From assembly GCF_003957295.1 (NCBI RefSeq), contig NZ_RQPJ01000003.1, forward strand, positions 646,371 through 710,370: 64,000 nucleotides of DNA, written 5' to 3'. The DNA comes from Arenibacter aquaticus (GTDB lineage Bacteria > Bacteroidota > Bacteroidia > Flavobacteriales > Flavobacteriaceae). Every line of letters starts with the position of its first letter. Position 1 is the stretch's first letter. The position numbers were made by a program, and so were the translations under genes. The notes beneath the pieces were generated by a model. The model searched no databases and was not told the DNA's origin. It saw only the letters and a program-made list of their open reading frames with translations. Positions 46,135 to 55,466 of the stretch are shown one piece after another.

Positions 46135-47544
46135 TTAATAACCATTGTTTTGGGTCAGGTTCGGGTTTTTCTCCCGTTCTTCCCCGGGAATGGGAAACAG
46201 AACATCAGTATCCTGCCAAAGAGGTTTCATTGCCCCCAATACTTCGGTTACCCGCTCCGTACGTTTAAGATCCAACCAGCGGTGTCCCCATTCTGCAAAA
46301 AATTCCTTTTTTCTCTGCTCCATAATTTCCTCCAACAGTTCAGTTTGGCCCATTTCTTGATCCATCTCGGCCAAAAGGCCAAGACCGGCCCTGTTTCGTA
46401 CCACATTTATATCTTTTATCGCTTCGGTAATTTTTCCCTGCATTGCCTTGGCTTCGGAGCGGATCAAGTACTGTTCAGATAAGCGTAAAACGGTAGAATA
46501 TTCCACAACATCATTCCTACTTCTTGCATCCTTATATTTCTGAGGAAAATAAAATCCCCTACTCGTGTTATAGCCTATCCAAATGTGAAGGCGCTTATCA
46601 TTGGCCGACATAGCTCCCACAAAATCTTCCGATAACTTAATTTGTGACGAATTTTGCCCCCTGAACATATACCCTTCTCCCGTATATGTTGCACTCAATC
46701 CCCTCCCAACTGGCGAAATCTGCCAAATGGCTTCACGACTGTTCTTTAAGAAGACCTGTTCTAGATCATCCAACATGCCATATAATGAAGTTTGGGAAAT
46801 GACCTCACTGGCAAGTTCTTCGGCCTTTGCCCAATTTTCCTGATACAGGTAGACCCTGGCGCGCAAGGCTATGGCCACAAAACGGTTAACGTTGGTACGT
46901 TCCGAATCATTATATTCCATTGCCCCCTCCATAAGAATGATCGCTTTGTCCAGATCATCCGCTATACGGTTATATACAGTATTGACATCGTCACGCTCGG
47001 CCTTGGCATTTTTACGGTAATCCGTAGTTAAGATCAAGGGAACCTCTCCATAAAGATTTACGAGATAGAAATAAGTGAACGCCCTGATAAACCTGGCCTT
47101 CCCTTCTACAAGATCCTTCACTTCCTGTGAAATGGACTTAGAGTTTTGCGTTCCTTCCATAACACTGTTGGCCATATAAATTATATTGTAAATACTGGAC
47201 CACATATTATAGTTGGCCTTGGCATCGTCCGAATCAATGGGGGAGATCTCATTCTGTTGAAAAGGGCCATATCTCGCATCGGTTGCACTGGTAGTTTCAA
47301 AAATATCCGGTGTCAACCCGGCTAGTACCGTAACAGAATAAAGATATCCACGGGAAAAATCCGCTTTGGCCAATTCATTATATATACCGTTTATTGCCGC
47401 CAATGCCGTTTCCTGATCGGCAAAAACGGTTTCTGAGATCATCATATGATTTGGAGTCTCTATATCCACATAATCCTCACATGCCGTAATTGAAAAACTA
47501 CCGATTAGTAAAATCAGTAAGGTTTTAAATCCTTTTTTGATCAT
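46135..47544 (-). CDS. SusD/RagB-family lipoprotein
   Basis: The 469-residue protein has a lipoprotein signal (LLILLIGSFSITAC), the SusD N-terminal part (DQETALAAINGIYNELA, YNIIYMANSVMEG), the helical repeats (KARFIRAFTYFYLVNLYGEVPLIL), and the usual end (EFFAEWGHRWLDLKRTERV, FPIPGEEREKNPNLTQNNGY). It starts 11 nt after susC and should form the binding lid of that receptor. Next to a peptidase, its ligand is more likely a peptide than a glycan (inference). Confidence 0.93.
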   Translation of the reverse strand: MIKKGFKTLLILLIGSFSITACEDYVDIETPNHMMISETVFADQETALAAINGIYNELAKADFSRGYLYSVTVLAGLTPDIFETTSATDARYGPFQQNEISPIDSDDAKANYNMWSSIYNIIYMANSVMEGTQNSKSISQEVKDLVEGKARFIRAFTYFYLVNLYGEVPLILTTDYRKNAKAERDDVNTVYNRIADDLDKAIILMEGAMEYNDSERTNVNRFVAIALRARVYLYQENWAKAEELASEVISQTSLYGMLDDLEQVFLKNSREAIWQISPVGRGLSATYTGEGYMFRGQNSSQIKLSEDFVGAMSANDKRLHIWIGYNTSRGFYFPQKYKDARSRNDVVEYSTVLRLSEQYLIRSEAKAMQGKITEAIKDINVVRNRAGLGLLAEMDQEMGQTELLEEIMEQRKKEFFAEWGHRWLDLKRTERVTEVLGAMKPLWQDTDVLFPIPGEEREKNPNLTQNNGY

Positions 47545-47555
47545 GATATTAATTT

Positions 47556-50500
47556 TTAAAGTTGAAGTTGTATTCCTAAGGTTATGGTACGTAAAGAAGG
47601 TATGGACGAGTCTCCAGGTGTCTCTACATTTAAACTATTGTAGCGGGTAAGTGTAATAAGGTTCCGACCTTGTAAAAAAAGTTTACATGTACTGAATCCA
47701 ATTCTATCAAGTACGGCATCTGGAAATTCATAACTGATCCCGAGGTTGTTCAGTCGTAAAAAAGATGCATCTGAAGTGAAACGATCGGATATGCGGTATC
47801 TCCGATAGGCTGAAAGCGCCGCGTTGGTCAAAGATAATTTTTGCACTACATCGCCTTCCGTGCCTTGCCAAACTTTATAGAATTCAATAGACTGTTGACT
47901 GATGGTCCCTGGAGTGGCCAATGGATAGTTTAATCCGTCCTTAACTACAAAGTCCATAGAAAAACTCAGCCCTAGGCCTTTATAGGAAATAGTATTGGTA
48001 ATGCCTCCAAAATATTTGCTTCCCAGATTTTTTACAATTATTCGGTCAGTATAATCGTACCGCCCATCTTCATTTACATCTACCATTCTGTAATAGCCCG
48101 TTTCTGGATCCAAACCATCAAATTTGTACAACAATCCAATATTTAAAGGATGCCCCACCCTATAAGTGTTGGCATAAGATGTTTGGTCTATATCGGGAAA
48201 ACTAACAAGCTTATTGTTGGGAAAGGTTAGGTTAAGATGAGTCTGCCAGTTGAAGCCACGGGATCGTATGTTTGCGGTAGAAAGCTCAAATTCCCATCCG
48301 GTGTTCTGGACTGTTGCCGGAAGATTGGCTTGTACGGATCCAAACCCTGTTATAGAAGGCAAAGGGAATCCTACCAATTGATTGGAAGAGCGATTGCGGT
48401 ACCAACTGGTACCCAAATGGACGCTCTCTTCCAAAATACCTAGCTCCAAAGCTACCTCCAACTTTTTATTGACTTCCCAGGAGTAATCCGGATTAAAAAG
48501 TTGTGTGGGGTATAACCCCCCTGGCCCTCTTGTAGCTTCATAACTGTCAAGATATCCGTAATCTCCAATCTGGTCACTTCCGGTTGTTCCATAACTACCT
48601 CTCAGCTTTCCAAAGCTCAAAAAGGGAATACTGCGCTTTACAAAAGGATCCTCACTAAATATCCAGGCGGCCCCAATGGCACCAAAATTTGCAAATCGTT
48701 TGTTTGGTCCGAAACGAGAGGACCCGTCCCTTCTTCCGGTTATATTTACAAAATACCGTTGTTTCCAATTATAACCAAAGCGAGCGAAAACTGCATTATA
48801 CCTGTACTTTGTGTATTTGTTGTCCGATATACTGATTACCTCGGCAGCGGACAAGTCTTTTATCAAGGCTTCGGACGGGTATCCTTCCCCACTCACCTGT
48901 AAGCTCTTAGATTCATTTTGTTGATAGGTCATACCTATTAACCCATCCAAGCTCCCATTTCCCAATTTATTTTTATATACCAGTTGGGGCTCAATTATAG
49001 AAGATTTTCTGGTTCTATGACTCTCGGTGGATCTATGATTCAGGAATTCCCTAAGATCTGGCCTGTATTCATCCTTAGAGAACAAACCTTTGAACTCCCT
49101 ATTTAAGTAGGTGTGCCCTGCATTGACCTTAAAGGTCAAGACATTTAAAACACTATAAGATAGGCCCATGTTGGCTATTAAATTATATCCAAGGTCAGTA
49201 GCTGTCCTATTTAAAATAGCAGCTAAAGGGTTGTTTAAATTGGAAGAATATTCCCACTCTTCCCAATGCAAACTGCCATCATCATTATAGATTGGCGGGG
49301 CATTTGGGGGTAAAGAAAGTGCCGTGGAATAAAAACTACCGTCATATGCCGGGGTACCACTTTTATCAAAACCATAATTGGCTGAAACGGTTACTCTAAA
49401 TTTCTTATTTTTGGATCTATGGCTCAAATTCAATCCAGCAGTAATTTTCTGGTACTGTTCATCTCCAGGAAAGACCAACCCTTCCTTATGAAATGAGCCT
49501 CCTAAGCGAAATGAAGTGGTAGCACTACCGCCAGAAGCGGAAACATTAAGGTCCGTAATCATTGAGGTACCTCCAAAAAGCTCTTCTTGCCAATCCGTAT
49601 AGCGGTTTTGGTCCCATAGCAATAGGTCGTAGTCTGTAGACTCATCCGGTTCCCTTTCATCATTGGCCAGTACAGCTTTTCGCAACCTAAGGTACTGTTC
49701 GGTATTCAAGAGGTCCATCTTATTGGACGCCGTTCCAAAGCCAGAATACATATGGGCCTCAACTTTTGTTTTGGTAAAATAGCCTTCTCCTTTTTTAGTT
49801 GTGACCAGTACCACGCCATTGGCACCACGGGAACCATAGATGGCTGTGGCATCTGCATCCTTCAACACCTCAACACTCTTAATGTTGGCCAGGTTAAGCG
49901 TTGTCAAAGGGTCTATTCCATTCAAGTACATGTTGCTCCCCCCAGTAATAGGAGTAGAAATTACAGGCACCCCATCTATTATATACAAAGGAAGGTTACC
50001 ATTGTCCGTAGTACCATTCCTTAAACTGTTCTGTCCTCTTATTCGGATTATGGGCGCACTTCCAGGCACGCCACTTTGTTGTATTACCTCTACCCCTGCC
50101 ATCCTACCCTGTAGGGCCTCTAACGGACTTACAATGGGCTGTAGTTCTATTTCCTTGGCGGTGACCCTACTAATGCTACCCGTGCGTTCTTTTTCCTTTA
50201 CGGTATAGTAGCCCGCATTGACCTCTACTTCCTGTAGTTCGGTGACCTCGGACAACATTTCCACATCTAAGGTGGTCCTGCCCAATACGGGAAGTTCCCG
50301 GCTGTGGTAGCCCAAGTAGGAAAAGACCAGAATATCCTTGTTGGTAACGGTAATGGAATACCCTCCCTTGTCATTGGTAAAGGTTCCCTTATTACTGCCC
50401 TTTATGAGTACATGTACCCCGGGCATGGGGCCATAGGTATCACTAACAGTTCCCGTTATGGTAAACTGTTGTTGGGGTTCTAAAATTGAAACATCCTTAA

Positions 50501-50606
50501 AACAATGCCCATGGGGGAAATGGGCAAAGTATGGTGGGGGAACCAAAAAGCAAATATATAGTAAACATAGGCGCATAAAGCCCCTGTATTCAAGATTATT
50601 TTTCAT
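47556..50606 (-). CDS. SusC/RagA-family TonB-dependent receptor
   Basis: The 1016 residues include an N-terminal export signal (an ATG ten codons later, MRLCLLYICFLV, is an alternative start), a regulatory beta domain (ITGTVSDTYGPMPGVHVLIKG), a plug (LQEVEVNAGYYTVKEKERTGS, LEALQGRMAGVEV, YGSRGANGVVLVTTKKG), and a barrel ending in LRTITLGIQLQL. Unlike the sialidase-locus SusC there is no STN domain, so regulation must differ, probably through the AraC protein. It imports the ligand bound by the adjacent SusD. Confidence 0.93.
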   Translation of the reverse strand: MKNNLEYRGFMRLCLLYICFLVPPPYFAHFPHGHCFKDVSILEPQQQFTITGTVSDTYGPMPGVHVLIKGSNKGTFTNDKGGYSITVTNKDILVFSYLGYHSRELPVLGRTTLDVEMLSEVTELQEVEVNAGYYTVKEKERTGSISRVTAKEIELQPIVSPLEALQGRMAGVEVIQQSGVPGSAPIIRIRGQNSLRNGTTDNGNLPLYIIDGVPVISTPITGGSNMYLNGIDPLTTLNLANIKSVEVLKDADATAIYGSRGANGVVLVTTKKGEGYFTKTKVEAHMYSGFGTASNKMDLLNTEQYLRLRKAVLANDEREPDESTDYDLLLWDQNRYTDWQEELFGGTSMITDLNVSASGGSATTSFRLGGSFHKEGLVFPGDEQYQKITAGLNLSHRSKNKKFRVTVSANYGFDKSGTPAYDGSFYSTALSLPPNAPPIYNDDGSLHWEEWEYSSNLNNPLAAILNRTATDLGYNLIANMGLSYSVLNVLTFKVNAGHTYLNREFKGLFSKDEYRPDLREFLNHRSTESHRTRKSSIIEPQLVYKNKLGNGSLDGLIGMTYQQNESKSLQVSGEGYPSEALIKDLSAAEVISISDNKYTKYRYNAVFARFGYNWKQRYFVNITGRRDGSSRFGPNKRFANFGAIGAAWIFSEDPFVKRSIPFLSFGKLRGSYGTTGSDQIGDYGYLDSYEATRGPGGLYPTQLFNPDYSWEVNKKLEVALELGILEESVHLGTSWYRNRSSNQLVGFPLPSITGFGSVQANLPATVQNTGWEFELSTANIRSRGFNWQTHLNLTFPNNKLVSFPDIDQTSYANTYRVGHPLNIGLLYKFDGLDPETGYYRMVDVNEDGRYDYTDRIIVKNLGSKYFGGITNTISYKGLGLSFSMDFVVKDGLNYPLATPGTISQQSIEFYKVWQGTEGDVVQKLSLTNAALSAYRRYRISDRFTSDASFLRLNNLGISYEFPDAVLDRIGFSTCKLFLQGRNLITLTRYNSLNVETPGDSSIPSLRTITLGIQLQL

Positions 50607-51694
50607 AATTTTGAAGATTAGATGAAACTTAGTTTTATTTAGTTAAGGCCTTCCAAACGGTTGCGTCAAACAGGGTTTGGGAGGCTATTTTTTGTATATG
50701 TTCTATGTCATAGGCAATGGATTTTATTGATTGAACATTATTATTCTTTAGAATATCGTAGTGTTTAACTTTTGATCCGTTGATTTTAGAGGTTCATTGA
50801 TGATTTGTGTATTATTTCCATATCTACTTTCATTTTTCATTTCTTTTGCTCGCCCAAAAGAAACGAAACAAAGAAAAAGGCGCCTTTTCCGATGATTTTT
50901 TTCGACAACTAGGTCGAAAAACCGTAAGCGAAACTCCACGTCGCTCATTAATTCGCTCCTGCTCCGGAGCTTTCGCTAACTATTCCGCGGATAAGGAATC
51001 TTGGCGACGCCAGCTGATGTAAAAAATTAAACACTTTCAGCACCAGGATATATAAGATTTTCGTAATCTCAAAATCTTGGATCTGTGCAAAGTTGCCCAC
51101 TACCCTATTAGCTATTTTAATACAGCTAACAGGCAACGGGCTAACCTAAGGTATTTAGGCTGTTCTGTCGTTATTTGGCCGGATGCCAAAAATGTGTGGA
51201 TCGTGATTATGGGATACAAAGATTATCGAGTTCCGGAAAAAAGGGTACAACACAAATCCCATAATAATGCAAAGCCTATACTGGGTTCTTTGGCTTTTTG
51301 GTAAAGAGAATATCGTACAAGGTATGATCCATGCACTTGGCAAGCTGCTTATAGGCTGCTTTGTTATGTATTATAGACCATCTCTGTTTCATTCTTTTTT
51401 AGCCATTTAGTTATTTGGTATGCGACGCTTCCAAAAGATAAGGCTTGGATACGCATTGGGCAGCACCACAAATTCTGGTTGCTTTTCAACTGTCCAGGTC
51501 ATTAAAACAGTAGATGCTGGTTATAAGCAAACCCACGCCCGGGTCATGGGCATCTTGCTTATCATCCCATTGCATCAATATTACCTGTTTTTAGACCGGG
51601 AATCCAAGCGAAGACTTCTAGACTAATTCAAATAGAAGAATCGCATAATGCATTCACAAACTGTCATAAATGAATGATTATAAATCAAATATAA
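50607..51694. other. Non-coding/decayed stretch at the end of the cargo region
   Basis: About 1.1 kb has no gene I can support. The segment 50820-51010 reads on the plus strand as a Lys-rich peptide with LLLAQKKRNKEKG, a sequence type often seen as spurious small ORFs in Bacteroidota genomes, followed by several small inverted motifs. An 8-bp inverted repeat (AAGATTTT and AAAATCTT) lies at 51054-51078. Short frames at 51155-51304 and 51420-51626 resemble nothing known to me. It may be the right edge of the mobile element. Confidence 0.5.
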
Positions 51695-51734
51695 AAAAAT
51701 ATATCGGTACGCCAAAGCGTACCGATATATTTTT
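51695..51734. terminator. Perfect 18-bp hairpin
   Basis: Arms of 18 bp (51695-51712 and 51717-51734) enclose a CAAA loop, with A-rich left and T-rich right flanks, giving an intrinsic-terminator shape on both strands. It lies 22 nt before the small HTH gene and separates it from the decayed region upstream. Confidence 0.8.
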
Positions 51735-51756
51735 AACGATATAGTTAATTGCGTAT

Positions 51757-52077
51757 ATGAAAGAGGAGTTAATTCCGGACATTAAATTTAGAATTGCTAT
51801 TAGCTTAAATAGACTCTTGGATACGACTAAACAATTTCGTCCAAATAGAAATAATGACGAAGAAATAGCTGAGAGTTATAATAAAATTGCATTGGCATCA
51901 TTTTTACGAAAAGCTACAGTTTCAGATATTTTTAATGCAAAGTCAAAAACATCCCCCGCTACAGGGTCGTTACTTTTAATAATTGAGGCCATGGGTTATT
52001 CGCTCGGTGATTTTGCTAAAATCTATGATTCAGTTACAAAAACTGATATTGAAAAGTTTAAACATTCCGGTAATTAG
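51757..52077 (+). CDS. Small Cro/CI-like HTH protein
   Basis: The 106-residue protein contains an XRE-like fold: KIALASFLRKATVSDIFNAKSKTSPATGSLLLIIEAMGYSLGDFAKIYD. The TVSDIFNAKSKTSPATGSLLLIIEAMG part fits the recognition helix and the following helices. It is the only plus-strand gene at the start of the minus-strand defence-like array and may regulate it; this is inferred from position. Confidence 0.65.
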   Translation: MKEELIPDIKFRIAISLNRLLDTTKQFRPNRNNDEEIAESYNKIALASFLRKATVSDIFNAKSKTSPATGSLLLIIEAMGYSLGDFAKIYDSVTKTDIEKFKHSGN

Positions 52078-52173
52078 GGTAAAACTTAACCATTCCTACC
52101 TCAATTTTATAAAATTTTATGGCAGGCCATCATTAATCCTCCTCGTTAAGGACGTAACCGCCTAATTGAATAG

Positions 52174-52902
52174 CTACTTCTCCTTTTTAATAATGGTATT
52201 GATATAAAAAGTATTCGTTCTTTTGTTATGGTAAAATATGAAGCATAATTTATAATTTTTATCGAAAGGGACATATGATTTAAATCCATTTTCTATTTCC
52301 ACCCTTTCTCCTTCAAAAAATGCTTTCAGCGAATAATTTATTATTCGTAATGTGTGATATAATTCAGCTTCACAATTACCTGTAGATAAGCTTATTCCAC
52401 TAATAGAGAAGTGTTTAAAACTATGGAGTAAACCTCCTATAAAATCAAATTTACCCTCATCCTCTTTTGATGTTTTTAATTCTCGGAACAAATCTATTCT
52501 TAATACATCATTATTTACTTCATTATTGTCAACTTTCATAGCATACAAGTATGCTCTTTTTGCTAAAAAAACAGCGAATCTATCAACATCATCATTCCAA
52601 GTACATTGATAATTTGGATTATTTAAAAGTATTCCTTTTAAGACATCTTTTGCATTACCTGTGCCAAATAACTCTGGTTTTTTTGTTGCAATAACCGATA
52701 ATGTATTATTATCAACTATTATACTTTTAAAAGTGTTTGTTGCAATACAGCAATACTTGGGGTTATCGATTTGTGGAGAATAATCAATATAATTAGAAAT
52801 TGGAAATCCAATTTGTTCAGAGTTTTTACTTTCATCTTCTTTTATGGATAGAGCACGTTCTCTTATAAACCCATTAATAACATTATAAAGTTCTTTAGTC
52901 AT
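52174..52902 (-). CDS. Hypothetical protein, unknown family
   Basis: The 242-residue protein is soluble, A+T-rich in coding sequence and without a signal peptide or membrane helix. Aromatic and Asp-rich patches (CTWNDDVDRFAVFLAKRAYLYAMKV, FIGGLLHSFKHFSISGISLSTG) suggest an alpha/beta fold. I do not recognise a family. It converges on the small HTH gene and begins the minus-strand array. Confidence 0.6.
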   Translation of the reverse strand: MTKELYNVINGFIRERALSIKEDESKNSEQIGFPISNYIDYSPQIDNPKYCCIATNTFKSIIVDNNTLSVIATKKPELFGTGNAKDVLKGILLNNPNYQCTWNDDVDRFAVFLAKRAYLYAMKVDNNEVNNDVLRIDLFRELKTSKEDEGKFDFIGGLLHSFKHFSISGISLSTGNCEAELYHTLRIINYSLKAFFEGERVEIENGFKSYVPFDKNYKLCFIFYHNKRTNTFYINTIIKKEK

Positions 52903-53152
52903 TTTACATTTGCGAATAACAATAGTATATAGCGATTAGTAATCATACTCCTTGTATTAGTACTATAATGGTAACGATTTTCTGTTGGTGCCGTGATTAA
53001 TTAACGTCCTAACTCTGTAACCTTTACCTGTCTAGTCGCTTAATTTCCCATAGTTTAATTATCCAATTACCATTTGAACTTTTATACCATAAGTGAGTGC
53101 TACAACTTATTTCGTGTATACCATTAGGTAAGTACTCTGAATTTTTCTCATA

Positions 53153-53299
53153 TTATAATTTCTCGCCTCCTATCTCTTCCATGAAATTGATAATTTCCTG
53201 GTTTTCAAGAGTATTTTTAACCTCCAGAATCTCCTTCTTTAATTGTTCAAGAGATAATAAAGATAATATACTATTTATTTTTTCTTTCAAGTTATTCAT
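53153..53299 (-). CDS. Small 48-residue protein, unknown
   Basis: A frame of 48 codons with ATG at 53299 reads MNNLKEKINSILSLLSLEQL, then a charged helix ending in EEIGGEKL. The whole protein is predicted helical with coiled-coil-like heptads. It has no homologue I recognise. It is isolated between the 242-residue gene and the membrane-protein gene, with 250-280 bp of gene-free DNA on each side; coding is suggested by its regular helical composition. Confidence 0.45.
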   Translation of the reverse strand: MNNLKEKINSILSLLSLEQLKKEILEVKNTLENQEIINFMEEIGGEKL

Positions 53300-53583
53300 T
53301 TAAGATTATTTAATTTGTGCTTATTCTTGAACCAGCTGTAAAATCAGTGCCGTTTATACTTATGAAACTCAAGTTGTCAAAAATCCATCTCCATTTCGCT
53401 TTTCAATTTGAATAATTTATTCATCTAACACTACACCTGGCATATTCACACATTACCAAAAAAACTTAATAAAATTCTATGCAAACATCAATATTTCCCA
53501 TAACTAGTCGATTGGTTTCAACTAGCCATTATTAGTACTAGCATATCCGCAGGAGGAATACTTAAGTATAATGGTCCTAAATA

Positions 53584-54357
53584 CTATTCAATTAATCTAA
53601 ATTCTACGATATCATTATCCAATTCACTCACCTTAATAAAACTCAAATTCAAGTTGACTATGTTATCATATTTTAATATAATAACATGCCCATCAATGTC
53701 TTTATATTTCGTTGAATTTCCCTCAGATATAAATTTTCTTTGAGCATTTTTAAGATATAGCAAGTCTAAACCACCATCAGATGACAGCTCATAATCAACT
53801 AAAATTCCGGTATAAATATATGAATGCTCACCCAATGTCAATAAAGCATCAATAAAAGTTATATCTATATCCTTAATGGTGTCGTTAATTAATTCAATTT
53901 GGGAACGCTTAAATAATATAAACTTGGCAGAAAGAAGATAATGCCAAACATTTTTATACCTAAAAAATTTATTTTTCGCATCATAGGAGTCTTTTAATAT
54001 TAGGTCTTTTAGCTTATACCCAAATGCGAAAGAGGCAGAATTAATTATTACTTGAAATAATAGAATTTCGAATTTGAAATTATCGATTCTTTTTATCGAA
54101 TTTTCTACCAATTCTTCACCCGAACTCAAAATCCCAAGCAAGATTCTAAAATCGTAATAATATCCAAAAATGAAGTAAATTACTGGTAGAAATAATAAAT
54201 ACGAAATTAAACTGGGAAAAAGTGTATTTATAAAAAGTTGAAAAAAATCACGTATCGTGTATTGATTTGAGAACTCTTCAGAAAAATATCCTTTACGAAA
54301 TGAAATTCCAGGCAGTAAAATTATCAATAGGACAATACCTCCTAAAGCAATTTCCAT
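53584..54357 (-). CDS. Membrane protein with C-terminal Sm-like domain (DUF6338-like)
   Basis: The 257-residue protein has about three N-terminal membrane helices (residues 1-20, 42-66, 94-112) and a soluble C-terminal part. In that part YIYTGILVDYELSSDGGLDLLYLKNAQRKF and DIDGHVIILKYDNIVNLNLSFIKV look like the small beta-barrel of DUF6338-type proteins. Those are poorly characterised membrane proteins often near defence genes. It starts 2 nt downstream of the 68-residue basic gene, so they are co-transcribed. Confidence 0.65.
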   Translation of the reverse strand: MEIALGGIVLLIILLPGISFRKGYFSEEFSNQYTIRDFFQLFINTLFPSLISYLLFLPVIYFIFGYYYDFRILLGILSSGEELVENSIKRIDNFKFEILLFQVIINSASFAFGYKLKDLILKDSYDAKNKFFRYKNVWHYLLSAKFILFKRSQIELINDTIKDIDITFIDALLTLGEHSYIYTGILVDYELSSDGGLDLLYLKNAQRKFISEGNSTKYKDIDGHVIILKYDNIVNLNLSFIKVSELDNDIVEFRLIE

Positions 54358-54359
54358 TT

Positions 54360-54566
54360 CTATTTACATCTTTTGGCGAATCTTACAGCCTCAGCTGTAG
54401 CTGGCGATAATTTAATACTTTGACTTTTCCCTTTGATAGCCGCTCTGACAGCTCTAACTACTTTACCAGAGTCCTTACTATTGATTAATACTTTTCCTAT
54501 AGTACTACCAACTGGGACTGATGAGCCTCCAAAATTTCTAACGTGAATATTTCTTGTTTTTGACAT
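54360..54566 (-). CDS. Small basic protein, unknown
   Basis: The 68-residue protein is strongly basic (MSKTRNIHVRNFGGSSVPVG, SKDSGKVVRAVRAAIKGK, AEAVRFAKRCK). It shares an operon with the membrane protein that follows 2 nt later. I recognise no family. Its Ser/Lys-rich helical repeats recall, weakly, the 80-residue partner of the TIR protein at 56174. Confidence 0.55.
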   Translation of the reverse strand: MSKTRNIHVRNFGGSSVPVGSTIGKVLINSKDSGKVVRAVRAAIKGKSQSIKLSPATAEAVRFAKRCK

Positions 54567-54711
54567 ATTGACTAATATAACACAATTTTTAACCTAAACT
54601 TCTTTTTTATACTATATTTTAGACGTAAAACGCAATCTTACATTACACATAGTAGTTTAGTTATCAGCGCAGCTAAGGCAAAGTAACATTTAGGACAATA
54701 TGAGCTCTAAA

Positions 54712-54763
54712 TCAAAACATTTTGTTTTGACTTAATTTTTTTATGGCCAAATCCAAAAGATTT
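54712..54763. repeat. Inverted repeat and short hairpin at a gene junction
   Basis: Arms TCAAAACA and TGTTTTGA (54712-54719, 54723-54730) flank a 3-nt loop, followed by a T-rich run. A weaker hairpin (AAATC, CAAAA, GATTT; 54749-54763) follows. The latter resembles the junction hairpin at 56663-56683 (CTAAATC and GATTTAG), and both are followed by similar A+T-rich sequence. Confidence 0.5.
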
Positions 54764-54810
54764 AGTTACTATACAAATAAACAATTTTTCTTTAATATCT
54801 TATACAGTAT

Positions 54811-55026
54811 CTATAGGTATTTGCCATTTAAGGGCTCTAGTTTTTGATATAAATCCAAATAATCCTCAGTTATCCTGTCCAAAATGTTTTTAGAAATATC
54901 TTGACTGCTTAAAAAGTTTATAAGTTGGGTTAACTTATTTTTCACATCATCAGGATTGGCATATTGGACGTCCAAAAAATAGTCGTGTGTTTTGCTTTCT
55001 AATTCTTTTGTATTAAGTTGTCTCAT
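54811..55026 (-). CDS. Small hypothetical protein, unknown
   Basis: The 71-residue helical protein (MRQLNTKELESKTHDYFLDV, NILDRITEDYLDLYQKLEPL) has no recognised family. It lies 55 nt downstream of repeat copy A on the minus strand. A 244-bp gap downstream of it holds an inverted repeat (54712-54730) and a short hairpin resembling one at 56663. Confidence 0.5.
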   Translation of the reverse strand: MRQLNTKELESKTHDYFLDVQYANPDDVKNKLTQLINFLSSQDISKNILDRITEDYLDLYQKLEPLNGKYL

Positions 55027-55080
55027 ATGTTGCCTAACGCCAATTGTAAATAGTTACTAGTTGTTATATTTCTTTATATG

Positions 55081-55455
55081 CCTAATTAAGTAAATCTTTT
55101 TAGTTGCCCAGTTACAATTTAGGGTGAACCTTTTACCCTTACCTCCCCTATCCAATTCTTCTCGGCCTAGCTTATACTGTCTTTCCTACTTTTCTCGTGA
55201 TAAAGAAAAAAATTACCAGAATAATGCCTTGCGGAAAACCGTAATGCCGGTGTAAATCTTGTACTCTGATCTTGAAGAATGGCACAAGAGGACCGAAATG
55301 CTTGCCGTATTATGATGCTGAAAATTTAGCAACCTCTATAATTAGGAAAGTCCGGATCCGGTACTGTCAATAAGGTCTTCATGTTTGGCTCCCTCATACA
55401 TCGCGGGACGGGCTGTACCGACCACACGAAGACTTAGTTCTTATTGTATGTAGTT
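55081..55455. repeat. Array repeat copy A (~360-bp non-coding repeat)
   Basis: This block aligns with copies B (57540) and C (60136) over its whole length, with long identical stretches shared with B. Shared landmarks in order: CCTAATTAAG/TAAATC, a GGGT...ACCC hairpin, GTGATAAAGAAAAA, AATTACCAGA, TTGCGGAAAACCGTAA, GACCGAAAT, CCGGATCCGG (palindrome), AAGGTCTTCATG, and GGCTCCC. Length differences between copies are not multiples of three, so it is not coding. It fills the gap between the TIR gene (downstream end) and the 71-residue gene. Confidence 0.85.
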
Positions 55456-55466
55456 ATTTTTAATTT

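Noticed and set aside
51077..51626. Short plus-strand frames in the decayed region (75 and 68 codons)
   Set aside because: Neither resembles a known protein, and nearby frames on the other strand are just as long.
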